In this document: positions 43,355-51,290 of the stretch, piece by piece
How the letters are laid out: each line of letters begins with the position of its first letter
How positions within the stretch are numbered: position 1 is the stretch's first letter
From: Cystobacter fuscus DSM 2262
Lineage (GTDB): Bacteria > Myxococcota > Myxococcia > Myxococcales > Myxococcaceae
DNA: 64,000 bases
Direction: 5' to 3'
Assembly: GCF_000335475.2 (NCBI RefSeq)
Contig: NZ_ANAH02000010.1
Coordinates: 124,001-188,000, forward strand
Notes under the pieces: model-generated
What the model saw: the letters and a program-made list of their open reading frames with translations, nothing else
The model's database searches: none
Told to the model about the DNA's origin: nothing
Program-made: the position numbers and the translations under genes

Positions 43355-43516
43355 CGGCTCGGGGATGGGACGTTCTATCTGTTGCGCGAGGATGCCAAAG
43401 CCAAGGCCGCCGTTTTCGCGTTCATGCGGACAGGGAGCATGGAAGGGCTGCCGTCGAGCGTGACGTTGCCGCTGCCGATGTTCGCGAAACCGACGTTCGC
43501 CGCGAAGGACCTGTAG
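43355..43516 (+). pseudogene. C-terminal fragment of an unidentified protein
   Basis: From a preceding in-frame stop, the frame encodes DGTFYLLREDAKAKAAVF and then about 33 more residues before TAG at 43514-43516. It has coding-like composition but no start codon or upstream part. It looks like another orphan 3' gene end in the accessory zone before the toxin. The rest of 43210-43579 shows a small GAGGGA/TCCCTC hairpin at 43267-43283 and no gene. Confidence 0.35.
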
Positions 43517-43579
43517 AAACGCACGGAGTCAGGGAAGGGGACTACCCTGTTGGAGCGGTATGACCAACGGGGGTTCCTC

Positions 43580-44418
43580 ATGTTGCCGTCAACGACCTAC
43601 GGGCTCGTTCCCGGGAGTGGACATGTCGTGAAGGTGGGCCGTCGTGAGGCGCTGTTGGCCCTGGCCGCCGTCGTTCTCCTGGCCGGGTGCGCCACGGGCG
43701 CTCCGCTCGGGAGCCTGACCACGGGCATCAGCCTCCACTCGAGGGCCTCCTCGTTCCGAGAGCACTCCGCATCTCGGCGGCCCGAGGCCATTCCCGTGCC
43801 CGGAGAGGCGGCGGGAGGCTCCGGCGCAACTGCCTGTGCTGTCACTCACGGCCAGAGGCGAGCTGGTGCTGGGCGGAGCGGTCGTGGTGGGAGGCGCCGC
43901 GAGCACCACCGGGGGCCTGGCACTGGGAGACCTCTCCCTCCTCCACATGGCGGGGAAGGGACAGGGGCCCCGGAGGCACGAGCGGCAAGAAGGGGAAGTC
44001 CGTCCAGACGACCGTGGCGAAGGGTCCCGGCAGGTGGACGTACAAGAAGCCCACCACCGAGTCCCAGCGAGCCCGAGAGTACCAGGAGCAGATAACGGGA
44101 CGGCCCGCGTGGTGGGTCTACATGATTGGAGAGCTGGAGTTCGATGGCATTCGGGGCAAAGAGCTGTTGGAAGCCAAGGGTCCCGGCTACTGCTCCTTCT
44201 TCAATCCGGATGGCACCCCCAAGTACTGGTACAAGAACTCGGGCAAATTCGACCAGCTGATGACACAAGCCGGCAGACAGGCAAAATTGGCCCACGACTT
44301 GGGACTGCCGCTGACGTGGCATGTCGCCGATGCCAAGGTCGCGGAATTCCTTCGAAAGGAATTCGTGCGGAGAAGATGGCACAACACCACCATTCATCAT
44401 ACATCACTCACGCGCTAA
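43580..44418 (+). pseudogene. Tox-REase-5 nuclease toxin, lipoprotein type, two apparent frameshifts
   Basis: The coding sense needs three frames. Frame 1 from the ATG at 43580 (or a GTG at 43628) encodes a lipoprotein signal VGRREALLALAAVVLLAGC and runs to about 43811. Frame 2 (+1) continues with LPVLSLTARGELVLGGAVVVGGAASTTGG to about 43965. Frame 3 (+1 again) carries KGPGRWTYKKPTTESQRAREYQEQITGRPAWWVY, then ELEFDG, LLEAKGPGYCSFF, the restriction-endonuclease-fold core typical of Tox-REase-5, ending RRWHNTTIHHTSLTR at 44418. Both shifts fall in G/C tracts (ggcggcggg and ggggcccc). Either the toxin is dead or the sequence has indel errors. The cognate immunity gene follows 14 nt later and is intact. 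Confidence 0.8.
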
Positions 44419-44432
44419 ACGGAGGAGCACGC

Positions 44433-45173
44433 ATGACAGAAGACTACTACGTGGGTGCGTACTGGGGACCGCGCAAGGAAACGGCGCTGGAGTGTGCGCG
44501 GCGCGCGGAACTCTTCTTCCACATGCTGGCGCGGTGTGACCCGTCCTTCGTTCAGTGGTACAGGGCGGGCCGGGGCTTCCCCCGCGAGTTGCCAGGCCAC
44601 CCGGTTCGCATGGAAGTGGAGGCACTGGAGAAGTGGCTCCTCAAGGGGAGGAATCGCACGGACGTTGGTAAGCATGTCATCGAGGATCTGGGCTTCAGTC
44701 AAACAATGTGGAATGCGAAGAAGGAGGCCACGGACATCAGCATCCATTGTGGCATGTATACTTCGTGGGCGCCCAATTCATGTCTGTTGAAGGTGACCCG
44801 GGAGAGCCCGATACGGGAGCGGCTCCTGCGCGTCTCGGTTCTGGCCGAAGTGCTCATCGCCATGGCCACGGCGTGGGACCCTGATTTCGCCATGGCCAGC
44901 TCTTCGGAGATGGTGGACTTGTTGGAGAAGCAGGGGGTCGAGGTGCGGGTGGGCTGGCTGACCTATCTGTCGCGCCGCCGGGGACGGCTGCCCCCGCTGC
45001 CCGCGCCTGTGCGCATCGAGCCGGTGGGAACGCTGGGGTGGCTCCTCGTCCTCTCCCCCGAGCCCATGACGGCGGGCAACCCCGAGCACGTGGCGTTTAC
45101 CTCCCGCGTGCGCGAGCTGCTCGAACGGGCGGGGCTCATCGCGTGGCCGAGCCCCGAGCCCGAGGGCGCGTGA
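44433..45173 (+). CDS. Imm52-family immunity protein (copy 2)
   Basis: A 246-residue protein starting at the ATG at 44433 behind GGAGGAG, 14 nt after the Tox-REase-5 gene. It is the same length as the copy at 23180-23920 and nearly identical over its full length (YVGAYWGPRKETALECARRAELFFHML; the second half differs by only a few residues), implying recent duplication or gene conversion between loci 21 kb apart. It should bind the Tox-REase-5 domain encoded just upstream. As the toxin is frameshifted, the two immunity genes may now serve only in defence against siblings carrying the active toxin. Confidence 0.88.
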   Translation: MTEDYYVGAYWGPRKETALECARRAELFFHMLARCDPSFVQWYRAGRGFPRELPGHPVRMEVEALEKWLLKGRNRTDVGKHVIEDLGFSQTMWNAKKEATDISIHCGMYTSWAPNSCLLKVTRESPIRERLLRVSVLAEVLIAMATAWDPDFAMASSSEMVDLLEKQGVEVRVGWLTYLSRRRGRLPPLPAPVRIEPVGTLGWLLVLSPEPMTAGNPEHVAFTSRVRELLERAGLIAWPSPEPEGA

Positions 45174-45398
45174 GCGAGCTGAAGTGACGACGCCGAGGCT
45201 CCATCCCTTCACGCGAAGGAGTCGGCATGGGACCTGGTGCCCTCTCCCTTCGCGTCGATATGAAAAAACAGAGTCCTGGTATTCGCGGATTCTACAAACA
45301 GGTGGGCGTTCGGCCGGCGGTGCGCATGGCATTTGCCGTGGTATGCCTGTTCGTATGGGTTGGATAGGGGCTGTGAGATTCTCTCTCTGGAGAAGGCG

Positions 45399-45530
45399 AT
45401 GAGCGACGGACGTTCCTGGGAGGGTAACTGGAAGGTTCGCCTGTATGAGCGGGTCCGCGAGCTTGGTTATGAGTCACTCACTGCCTTCGCGGAGGCTCGC
45501 CCCGCCGTCCCGTTGTACGTGTTGGCCGAG
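45399..45530 (+). pseudogene. N-terminal fragment of a truncated protein (first 44 residues)
   Basis: GGAGAAGG (45389-45396) precedes the ATG at 45399, which starts a 44-residue stretch MSDGRSWEGNWKVRLYERVR...[10 protein letters not shown] with coding-like composition. The good ribosome-binding site and clean start look like a real gene start. The coding sense stops abruptly at about 45530, where antisense sequence from another gene begins. I recall similar N-termini in myxobacterial proteins annotated as NUDIX-like but cannot confirm this. Confidence 0.45.
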
Positions 45531-45647
45531 TCCGCGCTCCAGTCCTCCAGCCACACCCGGAAGGGCTCGGTCCGTGCCCCCGCGAGCCCCAGGGCGCTCC
45601 GGCTGAAGCGCTCGAAGGCGTGGAATCGCCCCCCCTGGATGTTCGAC
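45531..45647 (-). pseudogene. Internal fragment copied from the lipocalin-like gene at 47549
   Basis: This segment matches 48233-48349 almost base for base. In the minus-strand reading both encode [19 protein letters not shown] and the following [17 protein letters not shown]. It is a piece from the middle of the lipocalin-like gene, placed 2.6 kb away and joined to an unrelated N-terminal fragment. It has no start and cannot encode a domain. Confidence 0.85.
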
Positions 45648-45739
45648 GTGTTCAAGACGCAAACGGCAAAAACCCCATCCGCTTCTTACCGCCAGGCTCC
45701 TACGAAACTCCGTCAGGCCCGCTCTGGTCGTACCAAGCG

Positions 45740-45764
45740 GCGGGTTCGATTCCCGCCGCCTCCA
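45740..45764 (+). other. tRNA/tmRNA 3'-end-like sequence, probable integration scar
   Basis: GCGGG-TTCGATT-CCCGC (45740-45756) is a perfect T-arm, followed by CGCCTCC (7-nt acceptor 3' strand) and discriminator A at 45764. No matching tRNA body is present upstream, so it is not a complete gene. The 3' end of a tRNA or ssrA is the usual attachment-site core of integrases. The antisense reads WRRRESNPP, a spurious peptide typical of such sites. Confidence 0.65.
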
Positions 45765-45806
45765 ATAGAGGTTGCCCGCCGCTCTGATCCGGACCCAATC
45801 AGGAGG

Positions 45807-45915
45807 CGAGGTGCGCACCAAGGGCTACCACGGCCTGGGCGCGCTCGCGGTGGAACCCACCGAGATGGGCGCCCCCGTGGTCAAGCCCCTCGGCTCGGCC
45901 GCCGGGCCGGAGTGA
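45807..45915 (+). pseudogene. C-terminal gene fragment, direct-repeat copy A
   Basis: The frame GEVRTKGYHGLGALAVEPTEMGAP and a further VVKPLGSAAGPE ends at TGA 45913-45915. It lacks any upstream body and begins soon after the tRNA-like scar. A second, more damaged copy lies at 47004-47091, so the Rpn gene between them is flanked by direct repeats of about 85 nt. Parent gene not identified. Confidence 0.6.
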
Positions 45916-45957
45916 GGCCCTGGGTCGAGCGGGCGGGGCAGGGGAGACGATGCAGCC

Positions 45958-46932
45958 TCAGCGAGCCACGTCGTCCAGCACCTCCGAGAGGGTGCTGGCG
46001 TTCAGGGCCCGATCGAACCAGCGGTCCAGGGTCGCCATGTCCATGCACGTGAGAATCCGCTGCCGGGCCTCGTCGCCGACGTGCACTCCTCGCGCGGCGA
46101 GAACCCGCAGCACATACTCGGCACGCCCCTTCGCCACGCCCTGCTCGATGAGCTCCTCGCCGTAGCTTCGCATCAGCTCCTCCGCTCGTTGCGCATCCAT
46201 GACTGAATCTACCACCCGCCTCGCTGCTTCGCGGGCGGCCTTGTCCCCGATATAGAGCAGGTAACGGACCACTACCCCGAGGTGCTCGGCACCCTCGGGG
46301 GTGGCATGGACTTCCGCGAACAGTGCCACCCAGTCCGGCATCCGCTCGGCCAGCTCCTCGGTCCGCCCATAGCGCAGGGTCAGCCATGCCAGTCGTACCA
46401 ACGGCGGGCCAGTACGGGCCAACAGGGCCTCTTCCCGCTCCGCAGTCAGGTCATCCAGCAGGTACTCGAAGCGCGGCACCAGCCCTCGCCAGAGTTCCCG
46501 TTCCGCCTCTGGCAGCTCGAAGAGGTCCTCCACCCGGCGCGGTGCCGTCCAGGCCCCTGCCGTCCCGTGGTACATGACCAGTGGGATGATGACCGGCAGC
46601 CGCGTGCTCTCCGGGTGCTCCTGGCGCCAGCGCTCCACCTGGCGCACCACGTAACGCAACATCCGCAGCGCCATCCACCTGTCCACCGAGGACTGATGCT
46701 CGAGCAACACGTAGAGCAGCACGGACTCGCCCGTGCGCAGGCGGGCCGTGAACAACAGGTCGCTCTCCGTTTCTCTCAGCTCTGGGTCCACCACGCTCCC
46801 AGGCTCCTGCCGCAAGCTCGACCAGTCCACCGCGGAGACGACGTGCGCGGGCAAGACGGCGTGCAACTCGGCCGCCGCTCGCTCGGGGGAGCCAAAGGTG
46901 TAGCGGACGAAGAGATCATGGGGTCCGGGCAT
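45958..46932 (-). CDS. Rpn family recombination-promoting nuclease (YhgA-like)
   Basis: A 324-residue protein from the ATG at 46932 (MPGPHDLFVRYTFGSPERA). The N-terminal PD-(D/E)XK domain of the Rpn/YhgA group is clear: HDLFVRYTF, HVVSAVDWSSL, ELRETESDLLFTARLRTG (catalytic Asp region) and VLLYVLLEHQSSVDRWMALRMLRYVVRQVERW. The C-terminal part, with YGEELIEQGVAKGRAEYVLRVL and a helical DARQR-like tail, is the oligomerisation region seen in many members. Rpn proteins nick DNA and increase RecA-independent recombination. Being flanked by direct repeats of a foreign gene tail supports its being a mobile unit. Confidence 0.85.
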   Translation of the reverse strand: MPGPHDLFVRYTFGSPERAAAELHAVLPAHVVSAVDWSSLRQEPGSVVDPELRETESDLLFTARLRTGESVLLYVLLEHQSSVDRWMALRMLRYVVRQVERWRQEHPESTRLPVIIPLVMYHGTAGAWTAPRRVEDLFELPEAERELWRGLVPRFEYLLDDLTAEREEALLARTGPPLVRLAWLTLRYGRTEELAERMPDWVALFAEVHATPEGAEHLGVVVRYLLYIGDKAAREAARRVVDSVMDAQRAEELMRSYGEELIEQGVAKGRAEYVLRVLAARGVHVGDEARQRILTCMDMATLDRWFDRALNASTLSEVLDDVAR

Positions 46933-47003
46933 GGCACCCCGCGCCCAAAGCACGCCGTATGCCAGCAAGGCCGGTTGCGCCCTGCCCACTTCGCGTGGCC
47001 GCG

Positions 47004-47091
47004 CCCACGGCCTGGACACGCTCGCGGTGGAGCCCACCGAGATGGACGCCCCGTGGTCGAGCCCCTCGGCTCGGCCGCCGGGTCGGAGTGA
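47004..47091 (+). repeat. C-terminal gene fragment, direct-repeat copy B
   Basis: This matches 45828-45915 at roughly 85% with a small deletion that breaks the frame after VEPTEMDA. It is on the opposite side of the Rpn gene from copy A and in the same orientation. Confidence 0.65.
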
Positions 47092-47140
47092 TGCGTCGGG
47101 CCGAAGCGCTTCCTGGGGTAGACTCGTCCGTCCCCCAGGA

Positions 47141-47545
47141 GCGCACACGCCCACGCAAGAACAGAAGGCGGCTCTTCAGCGGTTGAAGGCATTCACCGGT
47201 TCGAACGAGTTCGTCCACTCGTGGGAGGGGGACAGGGCGCCCGGCGAGGTCGAGGCGCTCCTGCTCCATGCCACCGCGGACAAGGCGAGGACCGCCCTGC
47301 TGGACATGAGCGCGGCGGTCATCAACGTCGGCGCCTTCAACGGGCAGAGCACCATCCCGCGCGTCGACAAGCAGGACTCGATCACGGAGTGGGCCAGTGG
47401 CAACGGGACCCAGATCCGCCAGTTCAAGAAGGAGGCGGTGGCCACCTACTTCGACGACCTGTTCCACTTCGTGTCGGCGATGACCCTGAGCCTCGTCAAG
47501 GACAACCACTACCAGCGGCTGACGCGCAATGACCTCTTTGATTGA
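47141..47545 (+). CDS. Hypothetical protein, probably 5'-truncated
   Basis: The frame from about AHTPTQEQKAALQRLKAFTG to 47545 (about 134 residues) has good composition: WEGDRAPGEVEALLLHATADKARTALLDMSAAVINVG, TEWASGNGTQIRQFKKEAVATYFDDLFHF, VSAMTLSLVKDNHYQRLTRNDLFD. No good start codon or ribosome-binding site lies nearby, and the upstream part of the frame is scrambled, so it may be a C-terminal gene piece. No family recognised. It ends 3 nt from the convergent lipocalin-like gene. Confidence 0.4.
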   Translation, partial: AHTPTQEQKAALQRLKAFTGSNEFVHSWEGDRAPGEVEALLLHATADKARTALLDMSAAVINVGAFNGQSTIPRVDKQDSITEWASGNGTQIRQFKKEAVATYFDDLFHFVSAMTLSLVKDNHYQRLTRNDLFD

Positions 47546-47548
47546 CGC

Positions 47549-48736
47549 TCAGCGTTCCCAGCGGGGAGGAGAGTCTCCGTATCCGGTCAGCTCCACGTAG
47601 CCGCGGCCCTCCACGGGCTGGCCTTCGTGTTTGCCCGACAGGCGCACCGCACCCTCCCAGTAGCGCACGGTCACGGGCAACTCCTGGTCGGCGAGCGCCG
47701 GCGTCACCTCCAGGGAGAGGTCGCGCGAGGGCAGCACGAGCCGCCAGCGCGCGGGGTACTCCACGCCCGTCCGGGGGCTCTTCCATGTGTCGAGCACCTC
47801 CAGCCGCGTGTCCTTCGCGGTCAGGTGCACGGGCTCTCCCCGGGCGGGAATGAGGGTGCCCGAGGTGAAGGGATCCACCGTGCCGTCGCGCCGGCGCAGT
47901 TGGTAGTACATGAGCTCGCTCCCATCCGAGAGCTGGAGCGAGAACCAATCCCAGCCCACCTGCGCCTTGCCGAGCGCACTCGTGCTCCACTCTCGGTCCA
48001 TCCAGCTCTCGCCCGTCACTGGGTAAGCGCGGCCGTCCACCATCACCTCTCCGCGCGTGGGCATGCGCGGCAGTGAGTAGTAATAGGAGGCGTTGCCCGG
48101 CTCGGACCCCTTCTGGCTCAGGCCCCGCTCTCCCTGGAGCACCACGGGCTTGCCCTCCTCCAGCACGAGCGACAACGACACGTCCCCACTCCGGGCGGTG
48201 AGCCGCAGGGGCAGGGGCTCGCCGCCCACCGCCTCCGCGCTCCAGTCCTCCAGCCACACCCGGAAGGGCTCGGTCCGTGCCCCCGCGAGTCCCAGCGCGC
48301 TCCGGCTGAAGCGCTCGAAGGCGTGGAAGCGGCCTCCCTGGATGTCCGAGACCGTGAGGTGTCCCATGTAGATCTGCCGTGCCCCCCATGCGGAGGCACG
48401 CTCGGACTCACCGGGCGCCAGGGCGCTGCGAAACAGGGTGAACTGGTAGCCGAACTCGCGCCCGTCCGCCGTGGCCAGGTGGCCCGTCCAGTACCACCAC
48501 TCGTTGCGGAAGCCCGCGTGGGGACCATGGTCCTCGGGGAAGTGGAACTCCCGGGGCTCCAGCGCCCGCGTGTACCCCTCGTCTCCTCCCGCCTTCGCTC
48601 CGAGCGCCTCGGAGACCTTCAGGGTGGTCGTCCGCGCCGGAGGAGGCGCCGCCTCGCGGGACACCCACCCCGCGCCCGCCGCGAGCCCCACGAGCACCAC
48701 TCCCACGCCGAGGACCAGTCCACCCGCGCGCGTCAT
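47549..48736 (-). CDS. Lipocalin-like (AttH/CrtC family) protein of an ABC transporter operon
   Basis: A 395-residue protein from the ATG at 48736, 2 nt after the stop of the permease gene, so translationally coupled. An N-terminal membrane anchor (LVLGVGVVLVGLAAGAG) is followed by two lipocalin-like barrels: FHFPEDHGPHAGFRNEWWYWTGHLATADGREFGYQFTLFRSAL begins the first, and SWMDREWSTSALGKAQVGWDWFSLQLSDGSELMYYQLRRRDG the second. This is the AttH/carotenoid 1,2-hydratase-like family. In AttEFGH-type operons the protein works with an ABC exporter of unknown substrate. A ~117-bp internal piece of this gene is copied at 45531-45647. Confidence 0.85.
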   Translation of the reverse strand: MTRAGGLVLGVGVVLVGLAAGAGWVSREAAPPPARTTTLKVSEALGAKAGGDEGYTRALEPREFHFPEDHGPHAGFRNEWWYWTGHLATADGREFGYQFTLFRSALAPGESERASAWGARQIYMGHLTVSDIQGGRFHAFERFSRSALGLAGARTEPFRVWLEDWSAEAVGGEPLPLRLTARSGDVSLSLVLEEGKPVVLQGERGLSQKGSEPGNASYYYSLPRMPTRGEVMVDGRAYPVTGESWMDREWSTSALGKAQVGWDWFSLQLSDGSELMYYQLRRRDGTVDPFTSGTLIPARGEPVHLTAKDTRLEVLDTWKSPRTGVEYPARWRLVLPSRDLSLEVTPALADQELPVTVRYWEGAVRLSGKHEGQPVEGRGYVELTGYGDSPPRWER

Positions 48737-48737
48737 C

Positions 48738-51290
48738 TCACTCCTCCCTCAGGGCCCGCGCGGGGTTGGCGCGCGACATCTTCCAGGATGGGTACAGGCC
48801 CGCGAGCGCCGCCGCGAGCAGCGCCAGCCCCAGCGCCTGGAAGAGCACCGGGGGCGCCACCTCGAGCTGCAACGTCCAACCGAAGGAGCGCTGGTTGATG
48901 ACGTGGACGAGCACGTACGCGAGCGCCACGCCGAGCGGCAGGGAGAACAACCCCGCGAGCGCTCCGAGCAGCCCTGTCTGCAGCGACACGAGCGCCCAGA
49001 GCTGCCGCGGGGTGAGCCCGGTGGCGCGCAGCACGGCGAACTCCCGGGCGCGCTCGAGTTGCAGCGCCATGAGCGCGCTGAGCACGCCCACGAAGGCCAC
49101 GCCGATGGCCAGCAGCCGCAGCACGTGGGTGATGGTGAAGGTGCGATCGAACACCTCCAGGGACGTCTCGCGCAGGGTGCGGTTGGAGCGGATGTCCAGC
49201 GTCTGCTCGGTGCCGACGCGCTCGCGCACCCGGGCGACGAGCGCGTCCACGTCCTGTCCCGGCGCGGCATAGAGGGCCACGCCGCTCACGGTCTCGTCGC
49301 GGAAGTGGTGCAGCCAGGTGCTCCGCAACATCATCACCGTGCCCGCGTCCGAGCCGTAGTCGAAGTACACGCCCACCACGCGGAAGGACGCGAGGCCCCC
49401 GTCCGTCGCCAGCTCCACGCGCGAGCCGAGGCCCACGCGGCGGTGGGAGGCGAGGGGCTCGGAGACGATGACGGTGTCGGGCGCCTCCAGCTCCTTCCAC
49501 ACTCGCGCCAGCTCGCCCTCCTTGAAGCGGTAGGGACGCGTGGGCGTTCCGCCGAAGTCCACCGCGCGCACGTCCGTGGGCACCCCGTCCACGCGCACCT
49601 GCGCCGTGCGCATCGTGCTGCTGCTGGCCACCCCCGGCGTGGTGCGCACGCGCTCGGCGAGCCCCGGGAGGAAGGCCGCTCCCCCCCGCCGGGCGACGAG
49701 CGAGGGCGGGGAGACATAGATGTCCGCCACCAGCGACGAGCCGAGCCAGTCCGCCACGGTGCCGCGGAAGCTCGTCACCATGAGTCCCACGCCCACCGTG
49801 GTGGCCACCGCCACCATCAGCGCCGCGAGCGCCACCGCGGTACGGCTGAGGCTCGCCGTCACCCCCCGTGCCGCCATGCGCCCGAGCAACCCGAAGGCAC
49901 CGCCCAACGGTCCCGCCGCCCCTTGCGCGAGCAGGGCCGTGAGCCAGGGCACCAGCAGGGACGCGCCGAGCAGCACGGAGAAGAGGCCCGCGTAGGCGGG
50001 GAGCAGCTCCCGCGTGGGCAGGGCGAGCAGCCCCACGCCCGCGGCGAGCACGGCCACTCCCGTCAGCGCGAGCCTCGGCGCCCGGCCATGGGCCACGTCC
50101 TCCAGGGTGGAGCGGCGCAGGGTGAGCGCGGGCGCCGAGCGGGCCGCTTCCCACGCGGGGCGCAGCGCGGCGGCGAGCGTGGCGCCCAGGCCGAGCACCA
50201 GCCCCTTGCCCAGCGTGAAGGGCTCCAGCGCGAGGCCCCGCACGCTCACCGAGAGGTACAGGTCATTGATCGTCCGGGTGACGAGTTCCACCAGGCCCCG
50301 CCCGAGCAGGATGCCGAGCAGCACGCCGGCCACGGTGCCCACCGCGCCCAGCACGCCCGCCTCGCCAAGCACCAGCGCGAAGAGCTCGTTCCGGGTGACG
50401 CCCAGCGCGCGCAGCCGGCCGAGCTGCTCGCGCCGCTGCACCACCGAGAAGGTCATCGTGTTGTAGATGAGGAAGGTGCCCACCACGAGCGCCAGCAACG
50501 ACAGCGCGGTGAGGTTGGTGCGGAATGCCCGCGTCATCTGCGCCACCGCGTTGCCCCGGGCGCGCGGTCGCACCACCTCCACGCCCTCGGGCAGCAGCGG
50601 ACTCAGGCGCTCCAGCGTGGCCTCCGCCTCCGCGCCCTCCGGCAGCCGGAGATCGATGCGCGAGAGGCGTCCCTCCAGGCCGAACAGCTCCTGTGCGCTG
50701 GCGAGGTCGGTGACCACGAGCCCCTCCATCGCCCGGGCGCTGCCCTCGTCGCCGGGCGTCAGCACCGCCAGCACGCGCAGCCGCTTCTCCACGCCCTCCA
50801 CCGCCACCCTCAGGTCATCTCCCGCCTTCACCTCGAGGGCCCGCGCGGTGCGCTCGGTGAGCAGCGTGGCGCCGGGCTCGGTGAGGAAGGCGCCCATGTC
50901 CACCTGGCCTCCACCCTGGGGCACATAGGAGCGGAAGGGGCCCTCGGCGAACGGGTCCACCCCGAGCACGGTGAGGGGCCGCTGGTCGCCACTTCGCGCG
51001 CGCACGGAGCCCTCCACCATCGGGGCGGACACGGGCGCGCCGGGCAGCAGGCGCACGTCGCGGTACACCGTCTCCGGCACCCCCGAGGGCCCCCCGACGA
51101 GCTGGTGCGTGGCGCGGCCCGTCACCGTGTCCGTGGAGCGCTCGAAGGCACGCATCGCGCTCGCGTTGGCCAGGTCGATGGACACCACCACCGCCACCCC
51201 GAGCGCGATGCCCAGCAGCGACAGCGCGGTGAGCCACGGGTGGCCGCCCAGGTGGCGCAGGCTCGCGCGGAAGAGCAGGCGTTGTTTCAC
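48738..51290 (-). CDS. ABC transporter permease, FtsX-like (MacB/Lol type)
   Basis: An 850-residue protein. The first 4 nt overlap the ATPase gene (ATGA at 51287-51290). N-terminal MKQRLLFRASLRHLGGHPWLTALSLLGIALGVAVVVSIDLAN is the first membrane segment, followed by a periplasmic MacB-like domain. Two FtsX cores then appear: ALSLLALVVGTFLIYNTMTFSVVQRREQLGRLRALGVTRNELFALVLGEAGVLG, and the related C-terminal core around RLLAIGVAFVGVLSALMALQLERAREFAVLRATGL. Such double-FtsX permeases pair with LolD-type ATPases and extract or export lipids/lipoproteins. Together with the lipocalin-like protein they make an AttEFGH-like set. Confidence 0.88.
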   Translation of the reverse strand: MKQRLLFRASLRHLGGHPWLTALSLLGIALGVAVVVSIDLANASAMRAFERSTDTVTGRATHQLVGGPSGVPETVYRDVRLLPGAPVSAPMVEGSVRARSGDQRPLTVLGVDPFAEGPFRSYVPQGGGQVDMGAFLTEPGATLLTERTARALEVKAGDDLRVAVEGVEKRLRVLAVLTPGDEGSARAMEGLVVTDLASAQELFGLEGRLSRIDLRLPEGAEAEATLERLSPLLPEGVEVVRPRARGNAVAQMTRAFRTNLTALSLLALVVGTFLIYNTMTFSVVQRREQLGRLRALGVTRNELFALVLGEAGVLGAVGTVAGVLLGILLGRGLVELVTRTINDLYLSVSVRGLALEPFTLGKGLVLGLGATLAAALRPAWEAARSAPALTLRRSTLEDVAHGRAPRLALTGVAVLAAGVGLLALPTRELLPAYAGLFSVLLGASLLVPWLTALLAQGAAGPLGGAFGLLGRMAARGVTASLSRTAVALAALMVAVATTVGVGLMVTSFRGTVADWLGSSLVADIYVSPPSLVARRGGAAFLPGLAERVRTTPGVASSSTMRTAQVRVDGVPTDVRAVDFGGTPTRPYRFKEGELARVWKELEAPDTVIVSEPLASHRRVGLGSRVELATDGGLASFRVVGVYFDYGSDAGTVMMLRSTWLHHFRDETVSGVALYAAPGQDVDALVARVRERVGTEQTLDIRSNRTLRETSLEVFDRTFTITHVLRLLAIGVAFVGVLSALMALQLERAREFAVLRATGLTPRQLWALVSLQTGLLGALAGLFSLPLGVALAYVLVHVINQRSFGWTLQLEVAPPVLFQALGLALLAAALAGLYPSWKMSRANPARALREE

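Noticed and set aside
45740-45764. A complete tRNA gene at this position
   Set aside because: Only the T-arm and 3' acceptor strand match; no D-arm, anticodon arm or 5' acceptor strand lies at the right distance upstream. It is kept as a scar only.
45802-45808. GGAGGCG after the tRNA-like scar as a second tRNA start
   Set aside because: It is complementary to the acceptor strand, but the following bases read as the coding tail GEVRTKGYHGLG and not as a D-arm.
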